The notes below the pieces were generated by a model, which was not told where the DNA came from, did not search any database, and worked only from the letters and a program-made list of their open reading frames with translations. Positions 25,588 to 34,696 of a DNA stretch of 54,147 bases are shown here, piece after piece. Source of the DNA: Saprospiraceae bacterium (lineage in GTDB: Bacteria > Bacteroidota > Bacteroidia > Chitinophagales > Saprospiraceae); assembly GCA_026986005.1 (NCBI GenBank), contig JALSPK010000043.1, positions 1 through 54,147 of the forward strand. Direction: 5' to 3'. Made by a program: the position numbers and the translations under genes. Position 1 is the stretch's first letter, and the number at the start of each line of letters is the position of its first letter.

Positions 25588-27027
25588 ATGAAGAAGCCTG
25601 TTTTTATTTTACTTTTTGTGTTTGTTTTTGTGCTTGTAGGTAACTCTCAGGATGTTGTAAACTTTAGAATATTGAAAAGCTACACGAAAGAACAATTGAA
25701 AAATATAAATCCTATTATCAATGCAAAATACGATGTAGATGTATACTATATAGAATATACTACAAAAAAAATTAATCAGGAAATAGATACGGCATCAGGT
25801 ATCTTTTCTGTTCCTGTTGCTGTTGATACAAAGTTTCCAATATTGGTATATGAGCACGGTACTTCCGGAAGTAGGTTTGATGTTCCTTCAAAGGACGACA
25901 ATCAATTGTTGTCAGCAGTAATAGGCACTTATGGTTATATATGTGCTTTTCCTGATTATATAGGGCTTGGGATATCTAAGGGCTTTCACCCTTATCTTCA
26001 TCCTGAATCTGAATCATGGGCGACAATAGATTTGATAAAAGCAGTCAAAAAGCTGAATGGGCAAGGAATTGTATTATACAATGACCAGTTGTTTATTACG
26101 GGGTATTCTCAAGGAGGACATTCTGCAATGGCTGTGAGTAGGGGAATTCAGGAACAAGGATTGTGGCAGATAACAGCTAGTGCGCCGATGTCAGGGCCGT
26201 ATAGTGTTTCCAAAGAAATGAAGGCTTTTACTCTTAGTGATAAAGAATATTTTTTTTGTGCGTATCTTGGAGATGTCTACTTATCAGCAATGAAAATATA
26301 TGACGATTTATTGAAAGATTATAATATAGAAGTTGCTTTCAAACCTGAATATGCAAAACTTATCAGAAAGTTTGAAGCAGAAGAGATGAGCTTGTGGGAT
26401 ATGAATACTAAAATTATCTCATTGATGAAAGAGAACAATGGTAAAGTGATGCCAAAGAGAATGTTTGTAGACAGTATTGCCAAAGCGGTCTTGACCAATG
26501 AAGAGCATCCTATAAATAAAGCCTTAAAAAGGATGGATGTTTGTGATTGGAAACCCGAGTTTCCTTTGAAAATGATTTATTGTAAAGGAGATAATCAGGT
26601 TACTTATCGCAATGCTGTATATACAGACTCATTGATGAATGCAAAAGGAGCTGCGAATGTAAGTTCGGTAGATGTGTTTACATCAGGAGATCATAGCAGT
26701 TGCTTTAACTTTGCTTTGCTAAAAACTATTCAGTTTTTTGGTACATATCAACATATTGGTTCTTCAAGAGTGGGGGATGAAGAGATTGAGAGTATTAAAG
26801 TTTTCCCGAATCCAAATAGTGGATTGTTAAGAATAGTACTTCCTGGTGAGATTTCAAGTGAGGTGAATATAACCATAGTGAGAATGGACGGAAGAAAAGT
26901 TTACGAAAATGCAATCTCATCGGGTAAAAATGAATTGGATATTTCCAGTATAGGTACTGGAGTGTTTTTTATAAAAATAATGAATGGAAGTATGATGTCA
27001 AAGACCGGAAAACTATTTGTCAGGTAA
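25588..27027 (+). CDS. Secreted alpha/beta hydrolase (lipase/esterase-like) with T9SS sorting domain
   Basis: 479 residues: signal peptide (1-20), then an alpha/beta hydrolase core with the nucleophile elbow GYSQGGH (S174), HGTSG oxyanion-type motif after strand 3, and likely acid and base around YCKGDNQVTY and SGDHSSCF. It resembles secretory lipase/tannase-like hydrolases. From about 395 a T9SS C-terminal domain follows (VFPNPNSGLLRI, ending GKLFVR), so it is exported to the surface or medium. It converges on lpxA with 7 bp between stops. Confidence 0.82.
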   Translation: MKKPVFILLFVFVFVLVGNSQDVVNFRILKSYTKEQLKNINPIINAKYDVDVYYIEYTTKKINQEIDTASGIFSVPVAVDTKFPILVYEHGTSGSRFDVPSKDDNQLLSAVIGTYGYICAFPDYIGLGISKGFHPYLHPESESWATIDLIKAVKKLNGQGIVLYNDQLFITGYSQGGHSAMAVSRGIQEQGLWQITASAPMSGPYSVSKEMKAFTLSDKEYFFCAYLGDVYLSAMKIYDDLLKDYNIEVAFKPEYAKLIRKFEAEEMSLWDMNTKIISLMKENNGKVMPKRMFVDSIAKAVLTNEEHPINKALKRMDVCDWKPEFPLKMIYCKGDNQVTYRNAVYTDSLMNAKGAANVSSVDVFTSGDHSSCFNFALLKTIQFFGTYQHIGSSRVGDEEIESIKVFPNPNSGLLRIVLPGEISSEVNITIVRMDGRKVYENAISSGKNELDISSIGTGVFFIKIMNGSMMSKTGKLFVR

Positions 27028-27034
27028 TGTATAT

Positions 27035-27808
27035 TTAGACATTCATTCCGCGGATAAGTCCTCTGTCTGACCTTTCTATAAAGTCCAATACTTCTTCTTT
27101 ATATCTTGTGTCCGGCAAAGTGCTTTCGATCAACTTGATTGCTTTACTTACATTTACATGTTCGACGTATAATATTCTGTAAATATCACGTATTTGATCG
27201 ATTTCCTTATTTGAAAACCCTCTTCTTCGCAGACCGATTGAGTTTACTCCCACGTACGAAATCGGTTCTCTGGCAGCTTTAATGTATGGAGGAACATCTT
27301 TTCTTACCAATGAACCACCTCCAATCATTACTTGTTGTCCTATTTTTACAAATTGATGTACCGGTACAAGACCTCCAATAGTGACAAAATCATCGACCTC
27401 AACATGTCCTCCAAGGTTTACTCCGTTAGCGAAAAAGCACCCTTTTCCCAATGTACAGTCATGGGCAATATGGACATATGCCATCAGATAGCAATTGTCT
27501 CCAACTGTTGTTTTGCCTGAGCGAATGGTTCCTTTATGAACGGTAACATATTCTCTTATGATTACATTGTCACCGATTATAGCAAAAGTATTTTCACCTT
27601 TATAAGATATGTCCTGTGGGTCTCCTCCTATTACAGCACCGGGAAAGATCTTGCAATTGTTGCCGATTCTTGCTCCTTTTAATATAGTGACATTAGGGTA
27701 AATAAATGTATCATCGCCTATTTCTACATCTTCGTCTATATAGGAGAATCTTCCGATCTCTACATTTTTACCTATTTTTGCATTTTTATGAATGAAGTTA
27801 CTTTCCAT
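27035..27808 (-). CDS. lpxA: UDP-N-acetylglucosamine acyltransferase (LpxA)
   Basis: 257 residues made of left-handed beta-helix hexapeptide repeats (IGDDTFIYPNVTILKGARIGNN) with the LpxA catalytic region HIAHDC (H of the transferase) and a C-terminal helical domain (FSNKEIDQIRDIYRILYV). It performs the first lipid A acylation. It overlaps the preceding lpxC-fabZ gene at position 27808 by a single base, so translation is coupled. Confidence 0.95.
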   Translation of the reverse strand: MESNFIHKNAKIGKNVEIGRFSYIDEDVEIGDDTFIYPNVTILKGARIGNNCKIFPGAVIGGDPQDISYKGENTFAIIGDNVIIREYVTVHKGTIRSGKTTVGDNCYLMAYVHIAHDCTLGKGCFFANGVNLGGHVEVDDFVTIGGLVPVHQFVKIGQQVMIGGGSLVRKDVPPYIKAAREPISYVGVNSIGLRRRGFSNKEIDQIRDIYRILYVEHVNVSKAIKLIESTLPDTRYKEEVLDFIERSDRGLIRGMNV

Positions 27809-29196
27809 TATTTGATTTTGCTGATTTGAGCCAATAGATCACCTTCAGATATTACTTTGTCTCCAACGTAGATTGTGCCTTTCATTCTGACCAATCCTCT
27901 GCGTATTGGTTCTGCAAGCTCCATTTTCATCACCAATGTATCACCTGGGACAGCCATATTTTTGAACTTTACATTATCCATTTTCAGGAAATATGTATTC
28001 CATCCTTTTGGAGTATCTTGCAGGGATAATGCAAGAATTCCTCCTGTCTGAGCTAAAGCTTCCATTTGCAATACTCCGGGGAAGACAGGATTGCCCGGGA
28101 AATGCCCTTGAAATAAAAGTTCATTAAAGGTCAAGTTTTTTATACCAACGATATGTGTGTCTGACATTTCAATTATTTTGTCTACCAGTAGAAATGGATA
28201 TCTGTGTGGCAATAATTCCATTACTTGAGGAGTGTCGAGCAATGGTTTTTTATTGGGGTCATAATGTGGTTTGCCCTTGAGTTTTCTTTGTTTGACAGCC
28301 TTTTGTTTTAAGAATTTCCCAAATTCAATATTAGCTTTATGTCCCGGTCTTTTAGCGATAATTCTTCCTTTTATTGGCATTCCTAATAGCGAGATGTCTC
28401 CAATGAAATCAAGTAATTTGTGCCTTGCAGGTTCGTTGGGGAATTTTAAAGGGGTAGAACTTAAAATGCCACCCTGATCAATGTTTAGCTGTTCAATATT
28501 TAGTTTTTTTGCAAATCTGGAAATATCTTTTTCTGTCAATACTTTGTCTGCAATTACTATGGCATTGTCAAGATTGCCACCTTTTATAAGTCCTTGATCA
28601 AGTAAACTCTCAACTTCACTGAAGAATCCAAATGTTCTACATGATGCAAATTCATTACAAAAGTCTCTAATGTCTAAGATTTCAGCAAATTGTTTGTCGA
28701 CTATTGGAGATTTAAAATCTATAAGTGCTCTTACTTCAAAAAACTCGGCAGGCATTGCGATAAACTCACTTCCTGTTTCTTCGACTTTGAATTCAAATAT
28801 TTCTGTTATTTCGAAGTATTCTTTTTCTTTTTCTTTTTCTACTATACCTGATTTTTGTATTGCTTCACAAAATGGTTTGGAACTTCCATCCAAGATAGGT
28901 ATCTCGTTTCCCTCGATTTCAATGTATACATCATCGACTTCCATTGCATATAATGCTGCCAATAAATGTTCTGTTGTTATTACTTTTTGGTCTCCTTTGG
29001 ATAAGGTAGTGCTTCTATTTGTAGTAAGCACATTTTTCAGTTCTGCTTTAATTTCAATTTCAGTACCATTATCTTTTTTTAAAAAGACAATTCCTTTGTT
29101 TTCATCCATTGATCTAAATCTGAGTTTAGATACTTTGCCAGTGTGTAGACCTATTCCTTCCAATTCAAAAGAAGCTTTAATAGTCTTTCTATTCAT
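27808..29196 (-). CDS. lpxC-fabZ: LpxC-FabZ fusion: UDP-3-O-acyl-GlcNAc deacetylase / hydroxyacyl-ACP dehydratase
   Basis: 462 residues in two domains. LpxC (about 1-300) has the zinc motif TTEHLLAALY (with the catalytic-site histidines) and RHKLLDFIGDISLLG and GHKANIEF. FabZ (about 315-462) has HRYPFLLVDKI and GHFPGNPVFPGVLQMEALAQTGG with the catalytic histidine and glutamate. This fused gene is characteristic of Bacteroidota. LpxC commits lipid A synthesis and FabZ draws on the same hydroxyacyl-ACP pool. It overlaps lpxD by 8 bp upstream and lpxA by 1 bp downstream. Confidence 0.96.
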   Translation of the reverse strand: MNRKTIKASFELEGIGLHTGKVSKLRFRSMDENKGIVFLKKDNGTEIEIKAELKNVLTTNRSTTLSKGDQKVITTEHLLAALYAMEVDDVYIEIEGNEIPILDGSSKPFCEAIQKSGIVEKEKEKEYFEITEIFEFKVEETGSEFIAMPAEFFEVRALIDFKSPIVDKQFAEILDIRDFCNEFASCRTFGFFSEVESLLDQGLIKGGNLDNAIVIADKVLTEKDISRFAKKLNIEQLNIDQGGILSSTPLKFPNEPARHKLLDFIGDISLLGMPIKGRIIAKRPGHKANIEFGKFLKQKAVKQRKLKGKPHYDPNKKPLLDTPQVMELLPHRYPFLLVDKIIEMSDTHIVGIKNLTFNELLFQGHFPGNPVFPGVLQMEALAQTGGILALSLQDTPKGWNTYFLKMDNVKFKNMAVPGDTLVMKMELAEPIRRGLVRMKGTIYVGDKVISEGDLLAQISKIK

Positions 29197-30238
29197 TATC
29201 TATATATTTTGTTAGTATTTCTATCTGTTTTTCCAGTTCAGTTATCCTTTTTTGTAAGTCAGGAAGGCTTTTGAACACAACCGAGGATTTCATGTGATTG
29301 TAATATTCAATACCGGGACTACCTTGATATCTGCCATTTTTCGTTTTGATACTGCTCAAAACCCCTGTTTGAGCTTGAAATTGGTTGCCATCTGCTATTT
29401 TTATGTGACCATTAAACCCCACTTGTCCACCTGCAACGATACTTTTTCCTAGAGTAGTGCTTCCTGCTATTCCTGTTAGGGCTGCGATGACACTATTTTC
29501 TCCGATTTCAACATTATGAGCTATTTGTATTAAATTGTCCAACTTAACACCTTTATGTATAATAGTTTCGCCAAAAGTAGCTCTATCGATTACTGTATTT
29601 GCTCCGATTTCAACTTTGTCTTCAAGTATTACTTTTCCCACTTGTGGGATTTTGATAAATTCACCTTTATCATTTGGTTTGTAGCCAAAGCCATCACTAC
29701 CGATTACGGTATTAGCATGAATGATGCAATTATTCCCAACCTCGCATCTATTGTAAATTTTTACTCCGGGATATATTTTTACATTATTTCCTATTTTTAC
29801 ATCTTTTCCCAGAAATACATGAGTAGAAATCAGAGTGTTTTTTCCTATGGAACAATTTGAAGATATATATGAAAATGCACCGATTGATACATTATCTTCA
29901 ATATTTGCATCTGTAGATACATAGCTAAATTCTGATATACCTTTTTGCTCAATGTCGTCTTGCTCAATATATTTTAGTAGTTTAGACAGCGCAGAATATA
30001 CGTTATCCACTTTGATCAAAGCATAATCATGTCCGTTTTGTATGTGTTGATAGCTGTTGTTTGTGATTATAGCCGTAGCTGAAGTTTTTGCGAAAAATTT
30101 CTTGTATTTGTCATTAGCGATAAAAGTAATAGAACCTTCCTTAGCATTTTCTATTTTATTTATCGAAAAAATCTCAAGTTTTGGATTCCCCTCAAGCTTT
30201 CCGTCAATCAAATCACATATTTCCTTTGTGGTTAACAT
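29189..30238 (-). CDS. lpxD: UDP-3-O-acyl-glucosamine N-acyltransferase (LpxD)
   Basis: 349 residues: N-terminal uridine-binding-like domain (about 1-100), a hexapeptide beta-helix (about 110-310; IGKNTLISTHVFLGKDVKIGNN style repeats) with the catalytic-type segment IAHNVEIGENSVIAAL and the C-terminal helix (QKRITELEKQIEILTKYI). It adds the second acyl chain of lipid A. First gene of the lpxD-lpxC/fabZ-lpxA operon. The ATG lies only 4 nt after a -7 box (30243-30250), so the mRNA may have no leader. Confidence 0.94.
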   Translation of the reverse strand: MLTTKEICDLIDGKLEGNPKLEIFSINKIENAKEGSITFIANDKYKKFFAKTSATAIITNNSYQHIQNGHDYALIKVDNVYSALSKLLKYIEQDDIEQKGISEFSYVSTDANIEDNVSIGAFSYISSNCSIGKNTLISTHVFLGKDVKIGNNVKIYPGVKIYNRCEVGNNCIIHANTVIGSDGFGYKPNDKGEFIKIPQVGKVILEDKVEIGANTVIDRATFGETIIHKGVKLDNLIQIAHNVEIGENSVIAALTGIAGSTTLGKSIVAGGQVGFNGHIKIADGNQFQAQTGVLSSIKTKNGRYQGSPGIEYYNHMKSSVVFKSLPDLQKRITELEKQIEILTKYIDNE

Positions 30239-30242
30239 CGTG

Positions 30243-30250
30243 CAAAGTTA
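30243..30250 (-). promoter_or_regulatory. -7 box abutting the lpxD start codon
   Basis: Minus-strand TAACTTTG matches TAnnTTTG and ends 4 nt before the lpxD ATG (30236-30238). Transcription from here would start at or next to the initiation codon, giving a leaderless message for the lipid A operon. A weak TTTA lies at the -33 distance. Confidence 0.5.
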
Positions 30251-30344
30251 TAAAAATAGACATAATAAGTAAACTAACGTTAACTTTTTCTTAATATGAT
30301 ATTATAGACACATATTTTTAATAAAAAGTTTGAAATAATCTTAT

Positions 30345-32624
30345 TTAATTCAATATTTGTAATTTAGCAAACCTCAAAACAATTCTTTTTTCTTCGTTTT
30401 CTATTTCATCAAAATTTATTCTGGCTATTTTATTTGATGAGTTACCGTCAATCGACAAAATCGTTCCTTCTCCAAATTTCATATGCATAACCCTCATACC
30501 TTCTCTGATCTCGTCTGGACTGTTAGGTTTGAAGTTAGCGCTATCTCTGAGTTTACTCGCTTGCCCGATATTAAGTTTTTTAGGCTTCAGCCCTCCGAGT
30601 ATTTTTGGTTCTGCAAAAGTTGGTTTTGGATGTGCTACCATTGCGCTCATTGGTTCAAGAGAGTCTTCCGGTATCTCACTGATAAACCTACTTGGATCAT
30701 TGGAACGAATCTGACCATATTGGTATCTATTGTTGCAATAACTCAATGTCAAGTAGCTTTTTGCTCTGGTAATAGCAACATAAAACAATCTCCTTTCTTC
30801 CTCAATATCATCGGGAGATGATAGTGACATATAAGATGGGAATAAGTTTTCTTCTACTCCTACGACAAAAATCGACTCAAATTCTAAGCCTTTAGCGAGG
30901 TGAATTGACATAAGAGTAATTGAATTAGATATTTTTTCATCATCCTTGTCCATGTCAGTCAATAGTGATATATGTTGAATAAAAGCGGATAAATCACGGT
31001 TTTCTACCAATTCTTCTCCCATGTATTCATCATCTTCGACAAATTCTTGCACACCATTCAATAGGGCATTTATATTTTCCAATCTACTTTGGGACTCTAT
31101 TGTGTTTTCTGAGTTGAGTATTGCCGCTATTTTTGTGCTTTTTATGATGTAGTTTACAGTTTCGTAGGCATTTTTTTCTTTGTTTTTTTCCTTCATCGAT
31201 TCTATCAATCTGATGAATTCATTAACCAAAGACCTAGGTCTGGTTTTTAATTCGGCATCAAAACAAGCTTCGTACAAACTAATATTATTAAGGTCAGAAT
31301 GGTTTTGCAATGCAGATAAAACAGTTTTACCTATTCCTCTTTTTGGGTAATTAATCACCCTTTTGAATGCTTCATCGTCCTTGGAATTTACAACTAATCT
31401 CATATAGGCTAATACATCTTTTATTTCTTTTCTTTGATAGAAAGAAAGTCCGCCATAGATACGATAGGGTATATTTGCTCTTCTAAGATTTTCTTCAAAT
31501 ATTCGGGATTGGGCATTTGTTCTATAAAGAATAGAGATTTCAGAATTTTTCAGATGGTGTCTTGTTTTTTGTTCGATTATTTGATCTATGACTTTCCTTC
31601 CTTCTTCTCTATCTGTTAATGCCTTTATTATTTTTATTTTTGAACCTCCTAATTCACTAGTCCAAATATTCTTTTGGATTTGCTTAGTGTTATTTTTAAT
31701 AAGTTCATTGGCAGCTTGTATTATATATAAGGTGGAACGATAATTTTGTTCAAGTTTAAATGTTTTTAGATTTGGGTAATCATTTTTAAACTGCAATATA
31801 TTTTCGATAGTAGCCCCTCTAAAGGAATAAATACTCTGTGCGTCGTCCCCCACAATGCATATATTGGATGGGCTTCCCTCGTAATTGATAAATAGCTTGA
31901 TTATTTCATATTGCAGATAATTTGTGTCTTGAAACTCATCCACCAATACATATCTAAATAGTCGTTGGTATTTTTCCCTTACATTGTCAGGATTGGAATA
32001 CAAAAGTCTGAACATTTGGAGAAGTAGATCATCAAAATCCATAGCACCAGCTCTAAAGCACCTGTCGTAATAATTTTGATAAATGTTATGTAGCATTGGC
32101 ATTCTACTCATTCTATCATATAGTAAAAGCTCTTCGTTTGTAGCGTATGCTTTTGGAGTAATCAGGCTGCTTTTGGCTTTTGATATTCTGGCTCGTACTG
32201 CATTGGGATTATATACTTTTGGATCAAGATTCATTTTTTTAAGAATATCTTTGATAAGACTTTTTGAATCGTCAGAATCATAGATAGTAAAATCATTGGG
32301 ATAGCCTATTCTATGGGCTTCAACCCGAAGGATTCTTGCGAATATCGAATGGAATGTTCCCATCCACACTTTTCTTGCATCAGAACCAACAATGGATTCA
32401 ATTCTTTCTTTCATCTCTTTTGCGGCCTTATTGGTAAATGTCAATGAAAGGATATTCCAAGGGGCAATTCCGAGATTCAATAAATGAGTTATTCTGTATG
32501 TTAATACTCGGGTCTTTCCCGATCCCGGACCGGCAATCACCATCACAGCACCTTCTGTAGTCTCGACAGCTTTTCTTTGAACATCATTTAGTTCAGTTAA
32601 ATAAGAGAAGTCTTTATTGTGCAT
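30345..32624 (-). CDS. uvrD: UvrD/PcrA-family ATP-dependent DNA helicase
   Basis: 759 residues, superfamily 1 helicase. Motifs visible: Walker A GPGSGKTRVLTYR, motif Ia TFTNKAAKEM, motif II VDEFQDTNYLQY, motif III GDDAQSIYSFRGA, YRS (QNYRST), motif V/VI IHLAKGLEFESIFVVG and ERRLFYVAITRAK. The C-terminal tail carries GMRVMHMKFGEGTILSI, the PcrA/UvrD C-terminal domain that contacts RNA polymerase in other bacteria. It serves nucleotide excision and mismatch repair. Confidence 0.93.
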   Translation of the reverse strand: MHNKDFSYLTELNDVQRKAVETTEGAVMVIAGPGSGKTRVLTYRITHLLNLGIAPWNILSLTFTNKAAKEMKERIESIVGSDARKVWMGTFHSIFARILRVEAHRIGYPNDFTIYDSDDSKSLIKDILKKMNLDPKVYNPNAVRARISKAKSSLITPKAYATNEELLLYDRMSRMPMLHNIYQNYYDRCFRAGAMDFDDLLLQMFRLLYSNPDNVREKYQRLFRYVLVDEFQDTNYLQYEIIKLFINYEGSPSNICIVGDDAQSIYSFRGATIENILQFKNDYPNLKTFKLEQNYRSTLYIIQAANELIKNNTKQIQKNIWTSELGGSKIKIIKALTDREEGRKVIDQIIEQKTRHHLKNSEISILYRTNAQSRIFEENLRRANIPYRIYGGLSFYQRKEIKDVLAYMRLVVNSKDDEAFKRVINYPKRGIGKTVLSALQNHSDLNNISLYEACFDAELKTRPRSLVNEFIRLIESMKEKNKEKNAYETVNYIIKSTKIAAILNSENTIESQSRLENINALLNGVQEFVEDDEYMGEELVENRDLSAFIQHISLLTDMDKDDEKISNSITLMSIHLAKGLEFESIFVVGVEENLFPSYMSLSSPDDIEEERRLFYVAITRAKSYLTLSYCNNRYQYGQIRSNDPSRFISEIPEDSLEPMSAMVAHPKPTFAEPKILGGLKPKKLNIGQASKLRDSANFKPNSPDEIREGMRVMHMKFGEGTILSIDGNSSNKIARINFDEIENEEKRIVLRFAKLQILN

Positions 32625-32665
32625 TTTTTTTTATGTTGTAAAAATTAAAATGGAATACTATTGGT

Positions 32666-33136
32666 TTATTCATGTCCTCTGTTATATACTCTAAATACAG
32701 AAATTAACATCCTTATTGGTAATATCACACTTGTGACAAATGCTGCAACTCCAAAGAACAAATATTGGTTTTGAATATATTTACCAAGGAAATACTGTTT
32801 ATCTAAATTAAATTCCTCCAGCGATTTGTAAATCCCAAAACTTTGGTAGTAGTCGATAAATTCATTCATTGCCATATAAATGTATATTGCCATAAATATA
32901 CCCAAAGGCATAATTATTAGTTTTATTATCAGTTTGTTTTCTATTAATGTATGTTTTATGCGAAATATATATCTAAAAAAGTATATTCCTACTACTATAA
33001 ATAGAATATTGTTATAGTAAAATCGGTAATTTATATGGTTAGAGTATATCGGCCACAATACTACACTAATCAAGAGTATAGTAAAAATTAACCAAAGTAA
33101 AGCTGAGAATAATTTTGATTTTAAATTTCGTATCAC
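32666..33136 (-). CDS. Hypothetical four-helix membrane protein
   Basis: 156 residues, not recognised as any known family. Four hydrophobic segments are visible at about 10-30, 40-57, 67-88 and 120-143, with basic loops. The start is a GTG at 33136-33134; a candidate -7 box TATCTTTG lies at 33161-33168 on the same strand, 24 bp upstream. It sits 41 bp downstream of the uvrD start region on the same strand, so it may be an upstream gene of an operon with uvrD, although the function is unknown. Confidence 0.5.
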   Translation of the reverse strand: MIRNLKSKLFSALLWLIFTILLISVVLWPIYSNHINYRFYYNNILFIVVGIYFFRYIFRIKHTLIENKLIIKLIIMPLGIFMAIYIYMAMNEFIDYYQSFGIYKSLEEFNLDKQYFLGKYIQNQYLFFGVAAFVTSVILPIRMLISVFRVYNRGHE

Positions 33137-33160
33137 TGATTGTTATTTGTTGTTGAATCA

Positions 33161-33168
33161 CAAAGATA
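33161..33168 (-). promoter_or_regulatory. Candidate -7 box for the hypothetical membrane protein
   Basis: Minus-strand TATCTTTG matches TAnnTTTG, 24 nt before the GTG start at 33136. No clear -33 element. Confidence 0.35.
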
Positions 33169-33270
33169 ATATAAATTTAATTTATTCATGTGAGTTCTTT
33201 TATGAATTCGTAAGTCGTTTTATCAGTTATCCTATTATAGTATAAAAAAAGCCTTAGTCGAAAAGTAACT

Positions 33271-33433
33271 AGTGTCTGCACGAAAACAGGTAATTTTTGA
33301 ATTTTTGATAATTTTTGTAGAGATTTTTATTATTTCACAATAATTTGATGCCTTTTAATCAAATGCTTGTGAAAAGATAAAAATATCGCAAAGAGAATCA
33401 ATTTCAAATTTGCGGTGTTTTCGTGCAGACACT
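33271..33433. mobile_element. 163-bp miniature inverted-repeat element, family 1
   Basis: The element has 18-bp perfect terminal inverted repeats starting AGTGTCTGCACGAAAACA and no coding potential. A second copy lies in opposite orientation at 49510-49672, of exactly the same length. The flanks read AACT on both sides, a possible 4-bp target duplication. It looks like a non-autonomous transposable element (MITE); the mobilising transposase is not in the window. Confidence 0.8.
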
Positions 33434-33469
33434 AACTATAGCTCAATATTTGTTGGTTGAATGCAGACT

Positions 33470-34582
33470 TTATTGTTCTGCATTTGTTCTCTTTACTAAA
33501 TCCAAAGATAGTGAAAAGATATGTGAATACAAAGAACTTGATATCTCACCCACATTTGACAATGCATAGTCTAGATGTAGTCTTCCCAATTTTATTCCGA
33601 GACCTACATTGGGTTGAACTTCAAATGCTCCCTGATCACCTGTAATATCATTTAAGACCCGTTGTAAATTTCCAACACCTGCTCTAAGAAATATTTTATT
33701 TATATATCCAAGTTCAAATCCAAAAGCGGGAGTTATGTCTATGTAGTTTGATTTGACGAAGCCATGTCTTCTTCCATCAGTAGAAAGATTTATATCAGCT
33801 TCAACCAAATATGAAAATTTCTTTTGGGTGCCACCAAAGCCTCCTTTATATGCTAATCCTGCAATTATTCTTGGTAAAGCATATTCTGTACTACTTTTTG
33901 GAATATCATTGCCAGTTGCAGCGAGGACACTTTTTTCTGTATCTGTAAAATTGAATGACCAGGTGGTAAGAGTAGATGTAATGTCACGCCCCATGATTCC
34001 TACAGAAAGCTTACCGAAATTCATTTGTGTGCCAAAATCAAATCCAAATCCCCATGCAGAACCAAATGTTCCGATTTGTCTGTAAATGATTTTTGTGCTT
34101 CCTCCTACACTTAAATTGCCAAAAGCTTTTCTAGCATATGAAATAATAAGTGCGTAATCAGCTGCTGAAAAATCTGTGACTCGTGAATAGTCAATTCTTC
34201 CGTCAGGGCCTACAAGATTAAATGTGTTAGGGATATTGTCTACTCCCATTCTTATAAAGGAAATGCTACCAAATGCATTTCTTTCTTTGCCCAATTTTTT
34301 ACCAAATGCAAGATAGTCGTATTGTGCTATACCCGCAAACCATTCAGAATGCGTGGCGCTTACTTGAAAAGGAGCATCTATTTTCAACAAACCGGCAGGA
34401 TTCCAGTATCCGGCAGAAATGTCATTGGATGTCGCCGTTACAGCACCAAACATAGCTAAAGATTTGGCTCCTACACCTATGTTTAGAAACTCATTTACGA
34501 ATTTTCTTCCTTGTGCTTCTGAAGAGAAATGTGCAAATAGGGAAAACAATAATACCGGGATAAAATATTTTATTTTTGTCAT
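33470..34582 (-). CDS. PorV/PorQ-family outer-membrane beta-barrel protein
   Basis: 370 residues from the ATG at 34582 (MTKIKYF), which gives a signal peptide ending near SSEAQG; the upstream in-frame start at 34663 would precede it with an unlikely 27 residues. Motifs typical of the PorV/UPF0164-like barrel family include FLNIGVGAKSLAMFGA and SAGYWNPAGL near the N-terminus, followed by alternating beta strands. PorV helps release T9SS cargo at the outer membrane; the three T9SS-tagged proteins in this window agree with that. Whether this is PorV itself or a related paralog is unclear. Confidence 0.75.
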   Translation of the reverse strand: MTKIKYFIPVLLFSLFAHFSSEAQGRKFVNEFLNIGVGAKSLAMFGAVTATSNDISAGYWNPAGLLKIDAPFQVSATHSEWFAGIAQYDYLAFGKKLGKERNAFGSISFIRMGVDNIPNTFNLVGPDGRIDYSRVTDFSAADYALIISYARKAFGNLSVGGSTKIIYRQIGTFGSAWGFGFDFGTQMNFGKLSVGIMGRDITSTLTTWSFNFTDTEKSVLAATGNDIPKSSTEYALPRIIAGLAYKGGFGGTQKKFSYLVEADINLSTDGRRHGFVKSNYIDITPAFGFELGYINKIFLRAGVGNLQRVLNDITGDQGAFEVQPNVGLGIKLGRLHLDYALSNVGEISSSLYSHIFSLSLDLVKRTNAEQ

Positions 34583-34696
34583 TTTTTGTATTTTATATAG
34601 ATAGTAAAAAAATGCAATATATAAATAACTAATTAATTCTGTATTTATTTTATTAGTAGACACTTTGAAATGTCAAATCCCTTAAAATATCAGTTA

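Noticed and set aside
28670-29215. 181-codon plus-strand open frame antisense to lpxC-fabZ
   Set aside because: Serine-rich low-complexity shadow of the coding strand; the LpxC motifs on the opposite strand are decisive.
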